A stretch of 64,000 nt of DNA from Mesorhizobium sp. B2-4-15 (GTDB lineage Bacteria; Pseudomonadota; Alphaproteobacteria; Rhizobiales; Rhizobiaceae), in assembly GCF_006658505.1 (NCBI RefSeq), contig NZ_VFUZ01000027.1:1-64000 (forward strand), given 5' to 3'. Numbering within the stretch: position 1 is the stretch's first letter; each line of letters starts with the position of its first letter. Below, one piece after another: positions 8,288 to 16,927 of this stretch. A program made the translations under genes and the position numbers. The notes beneath the pieces are model-generated. The model saw only the letters and a program-made list of their open reading frames with translations. It did no database searches and had not been told where the DNA came from.

Positions 8288-8404
8288 ATTCAGGTCAGGC
8301 CGAGTCGAGAGTGGCGGATTCCGAGAACCGGAGCGGAGCGTACTTAAGTACGTGAGCACCGGAAGCGCAGGAAGCTGCCATTCGCAGGCCGGCCTCACCT
8401 GAAT
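8288..8404. repeat. Long palindromic intergenic repeat (family C)
   Basis: A 117-base imperfect palindrome centred on GTACTTAAGTAC (8340-8351). The outer arms begin ATTCAGGTCAGGCC and end GGCCTCACCTGAAT. It fills the 167-base gap between the convergent class V aminotransferase and dppF genes, ending 15 bases before the dppF stop. It can fold as a long hairpin on either strand and so could act as a bidirectional terminator. The type is familiar from rhizobial intergenic regions. Confidence 0.75.
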
Positions 8405-8418
8405 ATCGACACGCCGAC

Positions 8419-9246
8419 TCAGGCAGCCTTCTTCTTCGCCAGCCTCGCCTTGATCGAGGCCACGTCGGCGCGCGGGGTCGCGGCGAACAGGGTCTTGGTG
8501 TAGCTGTGCTTGGGGTCGGCGAAGACCTCTTCGCGCGATCCATATTCGACCGCCTCGCCCAGATACATCACCATGACATCGTCGGCGATGTAGCGCACGA
8601 CGGACAGGTCGTGGCTGATGAAGACATAGGTCAGCTGGAATTCGTCCTGCAGGTCGGCGAGCAGGTTGAGCACCTGCGCCTGCACCGACAGGTCGAGCGC
8701 CGAGACCGGCTCGTCCAGCACCAGCAGGCTCGGATTCAGCATCAGCGCGCGGGCAATGGCGATGCGCTGGCGCTGGCCGCCCGAGAACATGTGCGGATAG
8801 CGGTTGTAGTGCTCGTGACCGAGACCGACCTTCTTCAGCATCTTCATGGCGAGGTCGCGCCGGTCCGCCGCCGATCTGTCGGTGTTGATCAGCAGCGGCT
8901 CGCCCAGCACGTCGCCGATCTTCTGGCGCGGATTGAGAGAGCCGTAAGGATTCTGGAAGACGATCTGCACCTTGCGGCGCATCTCCCTGGTCAGACCGCC
9001 CCTGGCGATGTCGACCTTCTTACCGTCGATGAACAGCTCGCCCGCTGTCGCCGGATCGATCAGGGTGATAATGCGGGCAAGCGTCGACTTGCCGCTGCCG
9101 CTTTCGCCGACAATGGCCAGCGTCTTGCCCTTGTCCACGTTGAAGGAGACGCCCTTGACCGCATGCACGGTGCGCGGTCCGGTGAACAGGCCGCCGCCGA
9201 CATGGTAGTCGCGCACGATGTTCTTGCCCTCGACAACCCTGGTCAT
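8419..9246 (-). CDS. dppF: Dipeptide ABC transporter ATP-binding protein DppF
   Basis: 275 aa ABC ATPase of the oligopeptide/dipeptide class. Walker A GESGSGKST lies near residue 48, the Q-loop is VFQNPYGSLNPRQKIG, the signature SGGQRQRIAIARAL near 155, Walker B LLVLDEPVSALD near 175 and the switch His is in FISHDLSVV. It energises peptide import together with DppD at the cytoplasmic face. It is the last gene of dppABCDF on the minus strand; its ATG overlaps the dppD stop by four bases (ATGA), indicating translational coupling. The C-terminus ends in a lysine-rich KARLAKKKAA. Confidence 0.92.
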   Translation of the reverse strand: MTRVVEGKNIVRDYHVGGGLFTGPRTVHAVKGVSFNVDKGKTLAIVGESGSGKSTLARIITLIDPATAGELFIDGKKVDIARGGLTREMRRKVQIVFQNPYGSLNPRQKIGDVLGEPLLINTDRSAADRRDLAMKMLKKVGLGHEHYNRYPHMFSGGQRQRIAIARALMLNPSLLVLDEPVSALDLSVQAQVLNLLADLQDEFQLTYVFISHDLSVVRYIADDVMVMYLGEAVEYGSREEVFADPKHSYTKTLFAATPRADVASIKARLAKKKAA

Positions 9247-10094
9247 GCTCTGGCTCCCGACGGCGCCGGCTCGAACATCACCTCGGAGACGGTCGGCAGC
9301 CGGTCACCGACGGCGTTTTCCGGCAGCGCCGACAGCAGCGCGCGCGTGTAATTGCTTTTCGGCGATTCGAACAGCGACAGCACGTCGGCCTCTTCCATCT
9401 TGCGGCCCTTGTACTGGACGATGACGCGGTCGGCGGTCTCGGCCACCACGCCCATATTGTGGGTGATCATGATCAGACCCATGCCGTATTTGGCCTGCAG
9501 CGAGACCAGCAGGTCCAGGATCTGCTTCTGAATGGTGACGTCGAGCGCGGTGGTCGGCTCGTCCGCGATCAGAAGCTTCGGATTGCAGGCAATGGCGATT
9601 GCGATCATGATGCGCTGGCACTGGCCGCCCGACATCTGATGCGGGAAGGAACTCAACCGCAATTCCGGATCGGCGATGCCGACCAGCTTCATAAGTTCGA
9701 TGGCGCGTGCGCGGCGCTGGGCGCGGTCCATGCCCATGTGGAAGCGCAGCACCTCCTCGATCTGGAAACCGGCGGTGAAGCACGGGTTGAGGCTGGCGAT
9801 CGGCTCCTGGAAGATCATCGAGATGTCCTTGCCGATGATCTTGCGCCGCTCGGACGGGCTGAGCTTCAGCAGGTCGACGCCATCGAAGGCCATGCGGTCT
9901 GCCTTGACCGTTGCCGTGTTGGGAAGAAGCCCCATCACGGCCAGCATCGACACCGATTTGCCCGAACCGGATTCGCCGACAATCGCCAGCACTTCGCGTG
10001 GCTCGATCGAAAGGTCGATGCCTTGCACGGCCATGAACGGGCCGGCGGCGGTGTCGAAGGAAACGGTGAGGTTCTTGATCTCGAGCAGTGACAT
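9243..10094 (-). CDS. dppD: Dipeptide ABC transporter ATP-binding protein DppD
   Basis: 283 aa. The start at 10094 (MSLLEIKNLTV...) agrees with the family; the longer frame upstream is in the coding region of dppC. It has Walker A GESGSGKSV, Q-loop MIFQEPIASLNP, signature MSGGQCQRIMIAIAIA and Walker B LLIADEPTTALD. The residue after SGGQ is Cys rather than Arg, a small departure that should not abolish activity. It overlaps dppF by four bases and lies two bases from the dppC stop, so the operon is tightly packed. It pairs with DppF to form the heterodimeric ATPase of the importer. Confidence 0.92.
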   Translation of the reverse strand: MSLLEIKNLTVSFDTAAGPFMAVQGIDLSIEPREVLAIVGESGSGKSVSMLAVMGLLPNTATVKADRMAFDGVDLLKLSPSERRKIIGKDISMIFQEPIASLNPCFTAGFQIEEVLRFHMGMDRAQRRARAIELMKLVGIADPELRLSSFPHQMSGGQCQRIMIAIAIACNPKLLIADEPTTALDVTIQKQILDLLVSLQAKYGMGLIMITHNMGVVAETADRVIVQYKGRKMEEADVLSLFESPKSNYTRALLSALPENAVGDRLPTVSEVMFEPAPSGARA

Positions 10095-10096
10095 GC

Positions 10097-11020
10097 TCAC
10101 GACCTCTTCAGCTTGGGGTCGAGCGCGTCGCGCAGGCCGTCGCCGATCAGGTTGATGGCAAAGACGGTGATGAGGATGGCGAGGCCCGGAAAGGTCACCA
10201 CCCACCAGGCGCGCAGGATGAACTCGCGCGCTTCGGCGAGCATGGTGCCCCATTCGGGTGTCGGTGGCTGCGCGCCCATACCGAGGAAGCCAAGCGCGGC
10301 CGCCTCGAGGATGGCATTGGAGAAGGACAAAGTCGCCTGCACGATCAGCGGCGCAATGCAGTTGGGCAGGATGGTGACCAGCATCAGCCTGAGATGGCTG
10401 GCGCCGGCGACCTTGGCCGAGATCACATACTCACGGTTCTTCTCCGCCATCACGGCGGCGCGGGTGAGCCGGGCGAAATGCGGCTGCAGCACGAAGGCGA
10501 TGGCGATCATGGCATTGACGAGGCCGGGGCCAAGCACCGCGACCAGCACCAGTGCCAGAAGCAGTGACGGGAAGGCCAGGATGATGTCCATGACGCGCAT
10601 GATCAACGTATCGACCCAGCCGCGGCAATAGCCGGCAAGCAGACCGAGGATGACGCCGGAGATCAGCGCCGTGGTGACGACGACGAAGCCGATGGCAAGC
10701 GAGAAGCGCGAACCGTAGACCAGGCGCGAAAGGATGTCGCGGCCGACGGCGTCGGTGCCAAGCAGGAACTGGGCGTTGCCGCCCGCCTGCCAGGCCGGCG
10801 GCGTCAGGAAGAAATCGCGGAACTGGTCGTCCGGTGAATGCGGCGCGAGCAGCGGCGCGAAGATGGCGATCAGGATCAGCAGCGCGAAGACGACGAGACC
10901 TATCACCGCGCCCTTGTTGATGGAGAAGTAATGCCAGAACTCGGCGAACATCTGCAGCCGCGCGTCCTGCGGTCTGACGACGGTCGCGGCTTCGATAGTG
11001 GCTGGGCCTTCATTGGTCAT
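10097..11020 (-). CDS. dppC: Dipeptide ABC transporter permease DppC
   Basis: 307 aa inner-membrane permease. A long cytoplasmic N-terminus (about 40 residues) precedes the first membrane span (GAVIGLVVFALLILIAIFAPLLAPH), followed by LGTDAVGRDILSRLVYGSRFSL, a family hallmark, and the EAA-like loop YVISAKVAGASHLRLMLVTILPN. Five to six spans are visible. It forms the translocation pore with DppB. A single base separates it from the dppB stop, so the two are translationally coupled. Confidence 0.92.
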   Translation of the reverse strand: MTNEGPATIEAATVVRPQDARLQMFAEFWHYFSINKGAVIGLVVFALLILIAIFAPLLAPHSPDDQFRDFFLTPPAWQAGGNAQFLLGTDAVGRDILSRLVYGSRFSLAIGFVVVTTALISGVILGLLAGYCRGWVDTLIMRVMDIILAFPSLLLALVLVAVLGPGLVNAMIAIAFVLQPHFARLTRAAVMAEKNREYVISAKVAGASHLRLMLVTILPNCIAPLIVQATLSFSNAILEAAALGFLGMGAQPPTPEWGTMLAEAREFILRAWWVVTFPGLAILITVFAINLIGDGLRDALDPKLKRS

Positions 11021-11021
11021 G

Positions 11022-12029
11022 TCAATTCGCCCGTATGCGCGGGTTGATGACGGCGTAGAGCACGTCGACGATGAGATTCACCGACATGACGATCAGCGCG
11101 ATCAAAAGCAACCCGCCCTGCACGGTGAAATAGTCGCGCTTGGAAATGGCGTCGATCATCCATTTGCCGATGCCAGGCCAGGAGAAGATGCTCTCGGTCA
11201 GGATGGCGCCGGTGAGCAGCGTGCCGACCTGGAGGCCGATGGTGGTGACGACCGGGATCAGCGCGTTGCGAAAGGCATGCAGGCCGATGACGCGGCGTGG
11301 CGCCAGGCCCTTGGCGCGCGCGGTGCGCACATAATCTTCACCCAGCACCTCGAGCATCGCCGAGCGCGTCTGCCGGGCGATGACGGCGAGCGGTATAGTG
11401 CCGAGCACGATGGTGGGCAGGATCAGGTGCGACAGCGCCGAGCGGAAGGCGCCTTTCTGTTCGGAAATCAGGGAATCGATGGTCATGAAGCCGGTCACCG
11501 GCTTGAAGAAGTAGAGCAGGTCGATGCGGCCGGAGACCGGCGTCCAGTGCAGCATGCCGGAGAAGACGATGATCAGCAGCAACCCCCACCAGAAGATCGG
11601 CATGGAGTAGCCCGCAAGGGCCGTGCCCATGGTCAGCTGGTCGAACCAGGAGCCACGGCGGATCGCGGCGAAGATGCCGAAGGCGACACCGAAGACGATG
11701 GCAAAGATCATGGCGAAGATGGCGAGTTCGACGGTCGCCGGGAACCGCACCAGGAAATCCTTGAGCACCGGCGTCTTGGTGGAGAACGAGGTGCCGAAAT
11801 CACCGCTGAGAATGTTGGTCAGATAGGTCAGATATTGTTGCCAGATCGGCTGGTCGAAACCGAACTGGTGCATCAGCGCCGTGTGACGTTCGGGCGACAG
11901 GCCACGTTCGCCCGCAAGCACCAGCACCGGATCACCGGGCAGGATGCGCACGAAGCCGAAAGCGAGGATGGTTATCCCGATGAAGGTCGGGATGATGAGG
12001 GCGAGCTTGCCGAGGATATAACGCAGCAT
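11022..12029 (-). CDS. dppB: Dipeptide ABC transporter permease DppB
   Basis: 335 aa. Begins MLRYILGKLALIIPTFIGITILAFGFVRILPGDPV, the standard first span and RxxPGDP motif of OppB/DppB permeases. Six spans can be traced, with the coupling loop YVRTARAKGLAPRRVIGLHAFRNALIP near residues 235-260 and FSWPGIGKWMIDAISKRDYF near the end. It lies 50 bases downstream of dppA and pairs with DppC. Confidence 0.92.
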   Translation of the reverse strand: MLRYILGKLALIIPTFIGITILAFGFVRILPGDPVLVLAGERGLSPERHTALMHQFGFDQPIWQQYLTYLTNILSGDFGTSFSTKTPVLKDFLVRFPATVELAIFAMIFAIVFGVAFGIFAAIRRGSWFDQLTMGTALAGYSMPIFWWGLLLIIVFSGMLHWTPVSGRIDLLYFFKPVTGFMTIDSLISEQKGAFRSALSHLILPTIVLGTIPLAVIARQTRSAMLEVLGEDYVRTARAKGLAPRRVIGLHAFRNALIPVVTTIGLQVGTLLTGAILTESIFSWPGIGKWMIDAISKRDYFTVQGGLLLIALIVMSVNLIVDVLYAVINPRIRAN

Positions 12030-12079
12030 GGCGGGCGAGGTGGGGCGGCACCCTGTGGCACCGCCCCGTTTCGCGAACC

Positions 12080-13672
12080 TTATTCGGCGATATCGACGCC
12101 GTCAAAGCGATGGATGCCGAGCGGATCCATCGCAAAGCCGGTGACGGTCTTCTGCATCGGCATGAACACCTTCGAGTGGGCGAGCGTCGCCCACGGTGCC
12201 TGCTCCTTGAAGATGACCTGTGCCTTTTCGTAGAGCTTGGTGCGCTCGGCCTGGTCGGAAACCGTCTTGGCCTTGTTGATGAGCGCGTCAAAATCCTTGT
12301 TGCACCATTCCGCGCGGTTGTTCGAACCGACGGAAGCGCAGCTCAGGAGGACGCCGAGGAAGTTGTCCGGATCGCCATTGTCGCCGGTCCAGCCGACGAT
12401 GACGGCGCCGTCGTGATCGACGGCGGAAGCGCGCTTGAGGTATTCGCCCCAATCATAGCTGACGATGTTGACGGTGACGCCGACCTTGGCGAAGTCGGCC
12501 TGGATCAGTTCGGCGGTGCGGCGCGCGTTCGGCATGTACGGACGCGACACGGGCATCGCCCAGACGTTCATCTTGAGGTCCTTGACGCCGGCTTCCGCGA
12601 GCAGCTTCTTGGCCGCATCCGGATCGTACGGATCGTCCTTCACTTCCTTGTTGTAGGACCACATGGTCGGCGGGATCGGGTTGATCGCCACCTGGCCCGC
12701 GCCCTGGAACACGGCGTCGATAATGGCCTTCTTGTTGATGGCCATGTTGAGCGCCTTGCGGACGCGCACATCATCGAACGGCTTCTGCTGGGTATTGTAC
12801 ATCAACGCGCCAACGTTGAGGCCTTCCTGCTCCGCGACCGTCAGGTTCGGATCAGCCTGCAGACCTTTGATGTCGGCCGGTGCCGGGTAGGACATGATGT
12901 TGCATTCGCCGGCCTTGAGCTTCTGCGCGCGCACTGCCGGATCGGTGGTGATGGCGAAGACCAGATCGTCGATCTTCTGCTTGCCGCCCCAGTAATCCGG
13001 ATTGGCCTTGTAGCGGATGGCCGCGTCGGTCTGGTAATCGACGAAGATGAACGGACCGGTACCGATCGGCTTCTGATTGAACAATTCAGGCGTCTTGTCC
13101 GCCTGCAGCTTGTCGGCATATTCCTTGGAAACGATGGATGCGAAATCCATGCCCAGCGTCGGGATGAAAGTGATCGCCGGCTCCTTCAGGCTGAACTTGA
13201 CCGTCAGGTCGTCGACCTTCTCCACCTTGGTGATGTTATCGCCGAACTGGTCGTTGTAGTACTGGTAGGCGATACCCGGAATGTACTGGAACCAGGGACC
13301 GTTCTTGTCGACCTGACGCTGGAAGGAGAACACCACATCGTCGGCGTTCAGGTCGCGCGTCGGCGTGAAATAGTCGGTGGGGGCGAACTTGACGCCCTTG
13401 CGCAGCTTGAAGGTGTATTCCTTGCCGTCGTCGGAGATCGTCCAGCTCTCGGCCAGGCCGGGCGAGATCGTGGTCTTGCCATGATCGAATTCGACGAGAC
13501 GGTTGAAAACGGTACGCGAGGAAGCATCGAACGTCTGTCCCGCGGTGTACGGCGCCGGGTCGAAACCTTCCGGCGAAGCCTCAGCGCAATAGACCAAGGT
13601 TTTCGCGTTGGCCACGCCCCCCAGGACGCTTGCAGCCAGCAACGCGGCTGCAAAAGTCAATTTCTTCTTCAT
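12080..13672 (-). CDS. dppA: Dipeptide ABC transporter periplasmic binding protein DppA
   Basis: 530 aa family 5 binding protein. The start at 13672 gives a clean Sec signal (MKKKLTFAAALLAASVLGGVANA, cleaved before KT). The mature N-terminus, LVYCAEASPEGFDP, and later blocks such as LNADDVVFSFQRQ, PIGTGPFIF and GWTGDNGDPDNF closely follow E. coli DppA, including the GDNGDPDNF region of the peptide site. It binds dipeptides (possibly also haem or aminolaevulinate, as E. coli DppA does). It is the promoter-proximal gene, expected to be made in excess. The AT-rich region 13790-13870 upstream is the likely promoter area. Confidence 0.93.
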   Translation of the reverse strand: MKKKLTFAAALLAASVLGGVANAKTLVYCAEASPEGFDPAPYTAGQTFDASSRTVFNRLVEFDHGKTTISPGLAESWTISDDGKEYTFKLRKGVKFAPTDYFTPTRDLNADDVVFSFQRQVDKNGPWFQYIPGIAYQYYNDQFGDNITKVEKVDDLTVKFSLKEPAITFIPTLGMDFASIVSKEYADKLQADKTPELFNQKPIGTGPFIFVDYQTDAAIRYKANPDYWGGKQKIDDLVFAITTDPAVRAQKLKAGECNIMSYPAPADIKGLQADPNLTVAEQEGLNVGALMYNTQQKPFDDVRVRKALNMAINKKAIIDAVFQGAGQVAINPIPPTMWSYNKEVKDDPYDPDAAKKLLAEAGVKDLKMNVWAMPVSRPYMPNARRTAELIQADFAKVGVTVNIVSYDWGEYLKRASAVDHDGAVIVGWTGDNGDPDNFLGVLLSCASVGSNNRAEWCNKDFDALINKAKTVSDQAERTKLYEKAQVIFKEQAPWATLAHSKVFMPMQKTVTGFAMDPLGIHRFDGVDIAE

Positions 13673-14144
13673 TGAGCACTCCCTAGATGTTCTTCCAAGC
13701 CCCTCTATCAGGCTCGCGAAGCGCGCATATAAGCACCGTTTTTCCGGCTTTGGAACACCCCGCTTGCTTACCCGGCGGGAAGCAGGAAAAAAATCCGCGA
13801 TTTCACTAAACGGCAGAAAAAATGAGCAGTTTTTTCCATTCACGATATTGTTAACGACCGCATTTTTTTATTGATCGGCGGTTCCGTGAGATCGGCGCCG
13901 TGTTCGCCCTCGTCCGACCGCGGATGTGGAAAGATACCGGGTCCAAGTGTCGCCGGCGGGAAAGATTTTCGGCGGCAAATCTTTCGGGCGCCCTGCCGCA
14001 AGGGCAAGGCTTGCACCGCCGCCGATAGAGGCAATACATAGATGGATATGCTGGCGGCAGCGGAGGATGTCTCTGTCAATTCGGAGGCGAGCGCGGCGCT
14101 GGCTGACAAGAGACGGGCGAACAAGAACTGTCGAGGAGGAACGG
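13673..14144. promoter_or_regulatory. Divergent intergenic region between dppA and the acyl-CoA ligase gene
   Basis: 472 bases without a credible gene. It contains an AT-rich tract (about 13790-13870, with runs such as AAAAAAAT and TTTTTTTATTG) set in otherwise GC-rich DNA, as expected for promoters of the divergent genes. GAGGAGGA at about 14133-14140 is the ribosome binding site of the acyl-CoA ligase gene. I could not assign exact -35/-10 boxes. Confidence 0.45.
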
Positions 14145-16160
14145 GTGGCAAAAGCATCGAAGGCGCCGGTGAAAGCGGCGGCCAAGGCAGTCACGAAACC
14201 AACCGCCGCCGAGGGCCAAGGTAAAGCCGCCGCCAAAGCCGCGCCTTCCGAGACGGCAGCAAAGCCTGCCAAGAAGGCACCGGCGGCCAAAACGGCGGCG
14301 ACGGCCAAGCGCACCACCAAACCGGTGGCGAAACCCGCTTCGGCGAAGACCTCTTCGACAAAGGTTGCTCTCACAAAGACCGGGGCGAACAAGTCCGGAG
14401 CGGCGAAGGCTGCACCGCCAGAGGCACCGATACCGGCGCCGGCAGCCGGCCAGCGGCTGCCAAAGGCACTCACCGAGCTCGCCGCCGGCCTGCCGGACAA
14501 GCCGTGGCTGAAAAGCTATCCGAAGAACATGCCGGCCGAGATCGGCCCCCTTCCCTACAGCTCCATCGGCGACTTCCTTGTCGCGGCGTGCAAGCAGTTT
14601 TCCGGCCAGCCGGCTTTCACCTGCATGGGCAAGTCCATCACCTATGCGGAGCTCGAGCGGCTCTCGGCGGCTTTCGGCGCCTACCTCCAGTCGACAGGAC
14701 TGCAGAAGGGGGAACGCGTCGCGCTGATGATGCCGAACGTGCTGCAGTATCCGGTGGCGATGATGGCCGTGGCCCGCGCCGGCTACACGGTGGTGAACAT
14801 CAATCCGCTCTACACGCCGCGAGAACTGGAACATCAGCTCAAGGATTCCGGGGCGCAGGCCATCGTCATCCTGGAAAACTTCGCCGGCACCTTGCAGACC
14901 GTGGTCGCGCGGACTTCGGTCAAGCACGTCGTCGTCGCCGCCATGGGTGACATGCTCGGCGGCCTGAAAGGCACGATCGTCAATCTGGTCGTGCGCCGCG
15001 TCAAGAAAATGGTGCCGGCCTGGTCGCTCCCGGGCCATGTCCGGTTCAATGCCGCCTTGAAGGCCGGCAGCGGCATGAATTTCAAGCCGGCCACGGTGGC
15101 CGCCAATGACGTCGCCTTCCTGCAATATACCGGTGGCACAACGGGAATCTCGAAAGGCGCCACCCTGCTGCACAGCAATGTGCTGGCCAATGTCGCGCAG
15201 AATTCGCTGTGGGTCGAGGATGCCTACACGATCAAGCCGAAGCCTGCTCATCTCAACTTCGTCTGCGCCCTGCCGTTGTACCATATCTTCGCGCTGACGG
15301 TGAACGCGCTGATGGGCATGCAGCAAGGCGCCCAGAACATCCTCATCCCCAACCCACGCGACATTCCGGGCTTCGTCAAGGAACTCGGGAAATATCCGGT
15401 CCACATCTTTCCCGGCCTCAACACGCTGTTCAATGCACTGCTCAACAACGAGGATTTCCGCAAGCTCGACTTCAAGCCGCTGATCCTGACGCTTGGCGGC
15501 GGCATGGCAGTGCAGAAGGGCGTCGCCGAACGCTGGAAAGCGCTGACCGGCTGTCCGGTCAGCGAAGGTTACGGTCTCTCGGAGACCTCCCCCGTGGCCA
15601 CGGCCAACAAGTTCTCGTCCAGCGAGTTCACCGGCACAATCGGCTTGCCGTTGCCCTCGACCGAAATCGCCATCCGCGACGATGACGGCAACAACGTGCC
15701 GTTGGGCGAGGTCGGCGAAATCTGCATCCGGGGACCGCAAGTGATGGCCGGCTACTGGAATCGGCCGGACGAGACCGCCAGGGTGATGACCAAGGACGGT
15801 TTCTTCAAGTCGGGCGACATGGGCTTCATGGACGAGCGCGGCTACACCAAGATCGTCGATCGCAAGAAGGACATGATCCTCGTCTCCGGCTTCAACGTCT
15901 ATCCGACGGAACTCGAGGAGGTGGTGGCGCTGCATCCGGGCGTGCTTGAAGTGGCGGCGATCGGCGTGCCGGACGAACACTCCGGCGAAGTGCCGAAGCT
16001 GTTCATCGTCAAGAAGGATCCGGCCCTGACCGTCGAAGCCATCACCGCCTATTGCCGCGAGAACCTGACCGGCTACAAGCGGCCCAAATACATCGAATTC
16101 AGGACCGAATTGCCGAAGACGCCGGTCGGCAAGATCCTGCGGCGGGCGCTGCGCGGCTGA
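14145..16160 (+). CDS. fadD: Long-chain fatty-acid--CoA ligase with Lys/Ala-rich N-terminal tail
   Basis: 671 aa from a GTG start at 14145, chosen for the GAGGAGGA immediately upstream. Residues from about 105 onward are an ordinary FadD-type ligase: TYAELERLSAAF, the P-loop YTGGTTGISKGA, GYGLSETSPVA, the hinge region KSGDMGFMDERGY and IVDRKKDMILVSGFNVYP, and a C-terminal KTPVGKILRRALR with the catalytic lysine. It activates fatty acids to acyl-CoA. Residues 1-104 are a low-complexity Ala/Lys/Pro/Thr tail with KAAAK and PAKKA repeats, like the C-terminus of histone H1 or bacterial HU-type extensions; FadD is usually about 560 aa. The next gene overlaps or abuts, so the two form an operon. Confidence 0.85.
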   Translation: MAKASKAPVKAAAKAVTKPTAAEGQGKAAAKAAPSETAAKPAKKAPAAKTAATAKRTTKPVAKPASAKTSSTKVALTKTGANKSGAAKAAPPEAPIPAPAAGQRLPKALTELAAGLPDKPWLKSYPKNMPAEIGPLPYSSIGDFLVAACKQFSGQPAFTCMGKSITYAELERLSAAFGAYLQSTGLQKGERVALMMPNVLQYPVAMMAVARAGYTVVNINPLYTPRELEHQLKDSGAQAIVILENFAGTLQTVVARTSVKHVVVAAMGDMLGGLKGTIVNLVVRRVKKMVPAWSLPGHVRFNAALKAGSGMNFKPATVAANDVAFLQYTGGTTGISKGATLLHSNVLANVAQNSLWVEDAYTIKPKPAHLNFVCALPLYHIFALTVNALMGMQQGAQNILIPNPRDIPGFVKELGKYPVHIFPGLNTLFNALLNNEDFRKLDFKPLILTLGGGMAVQKGVAERWKALTGCPVSEGYGLSETSPVATANKFSSSEFTGTIGLPLPSTEIAIRDDDGNNVPLGEVGEICIRGPQVMAGYWNRPDETARVMTKDGFFKSGDMGFMDERGYTKIVDRKKDMILVSGFNVYPTELEEVVALHPGVLEVAAIGVPDEHSGEVPKLFIVKKDPALTVEAITAYCRENLTGYKRPKYIEFRTELPKTPVGKILRRALRG

Positions 16161-16165
16161 TTTCA

Positions 16166-16927
16166 GTGGGTGACGATACCGTCGGCGACGAGGCGCCGGA
16201 TAAGGATTTGCCTGACCGGCGCCCGCGCCTCGACCCGGCGGCGTTCATCAAGGCCAACATGCGGCTCGTGCGGGTGCCCGCGCTTCCCGAAATCCAGCTT
16301 TACACCGCCCACCCGGGCAGCGGTTTGAGGCGCCTCGTCGACCCCGAGGACGATGCGGACGACGACCTGTCGGAACCACAGCCGCCCTACTGGGCCTATA
16401 CATGGGCCGGCGGCGCCGTGCTGGCGCGCCACATCCTCGACCATCCGACGACCGTGACAGGCCGCCGCGTGCTCGACCTTGGGGCCGGCTCCGGCATCGT
16501 GGGCATTGCCGCGGCGAAGGCTGGCGCGCGCGAGGTGATCGCAGCCGAAACCGACCGCAATGGCGTTGCCGCGCTGGCTCTCAACGCTGCCGCCAATGGC
16601 ACCGCTATCGCCGTAATTGGACACGACATCACCACGGGGCCGCCACCCGCCGTCGACCTGGTGCTCGCCGGTGACGTGTTCTACGGGCAGGATGTCGCCC
16701 TGAGGGTGATGCCTTTCCTCGACCGCTGCCTCGCCGCCGGCATCGAGGTCCTGGTCGGCGATCCCGGCCGGACCTGTCTGCCACGATCACGGCTGCGCCT
16801 GCTTGCCGAGTACAAGGTGCCGGATTTCGGCGAGGCGAAAGAGTCCGCGCTGAAGCCGAGCGGCGTCTTTCGTTTCGAGGCCGGGACCGCGCCCGCCCTG
16901 CCCGGAGCGATCAAACAGTCTCCCTAA
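16166..16927 (+). CDS. ETF-beta lysine methyltransferase homologue (METTL20/ETFBKMT-like)
   Basis: 253 aa from GTG 16166, five bases after the ligase stop; an in-frame ATG at 16258 is a shorter alternative. The sequence PYWAYTWAGGAVLARHILDHP followed by GRRVLDLGAGSGIVGIAAAKAG is the class I methyltransferase SAM site in METTL20 context, and LVLAGDVFYGQD plus VLVGDPGR are the family's later signatures. Family members trimethylate lysines of the electron-transfer flavoprotein beta subunit, tuning electron flow from acyl-CoA dehydrogenases. Sitting behind a fatty-acid CoA ligase fits that role. It is often mislabelled as ribosomal protein L11 methyltransferase. Its 3' end overlaps the convergent HAD gene by 17 bases. 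Confidence 0.8.
   Translation: MGDDTVGDEAPDKDLPDRRPRLDPAAFIKANMRLVRVPALPEIQLYTAHPGSGLRRLVDPEDDADDDLSEPQPPYWAYTWAGGAVLARHILDHPTTVTGRRVLDLGAGSGIVGIAAAKAGAREVIAAETDRNGVAALALNAAANGTAIAVIGHDITTGPPPAVDLVLAGDVFYGQDVALRVMPFLDRCLAAGIEVLVGDPGRTCLPRSRLRLLAEYKVPDFGEAKESALKPSGVFRFEAGTAPALPGAIKQSP

Noticed and set aside
13926..14144. N-terminal extension of the acyl-CoA ligase upstream of GTG 14145
   Set aside because: The extension is Arg-rich shadow sequence; GAGGAGGA directly before 14145 fits initiation there.
16166..16927. Ribosomal protein L11 methyltransferase (PrmA)
   Set aside because: PYWAYTWAGG, LVLAGDVFYGQD and VLVGDPGR are METTL20-type blocks; PrmA has a different N-terminal domain.
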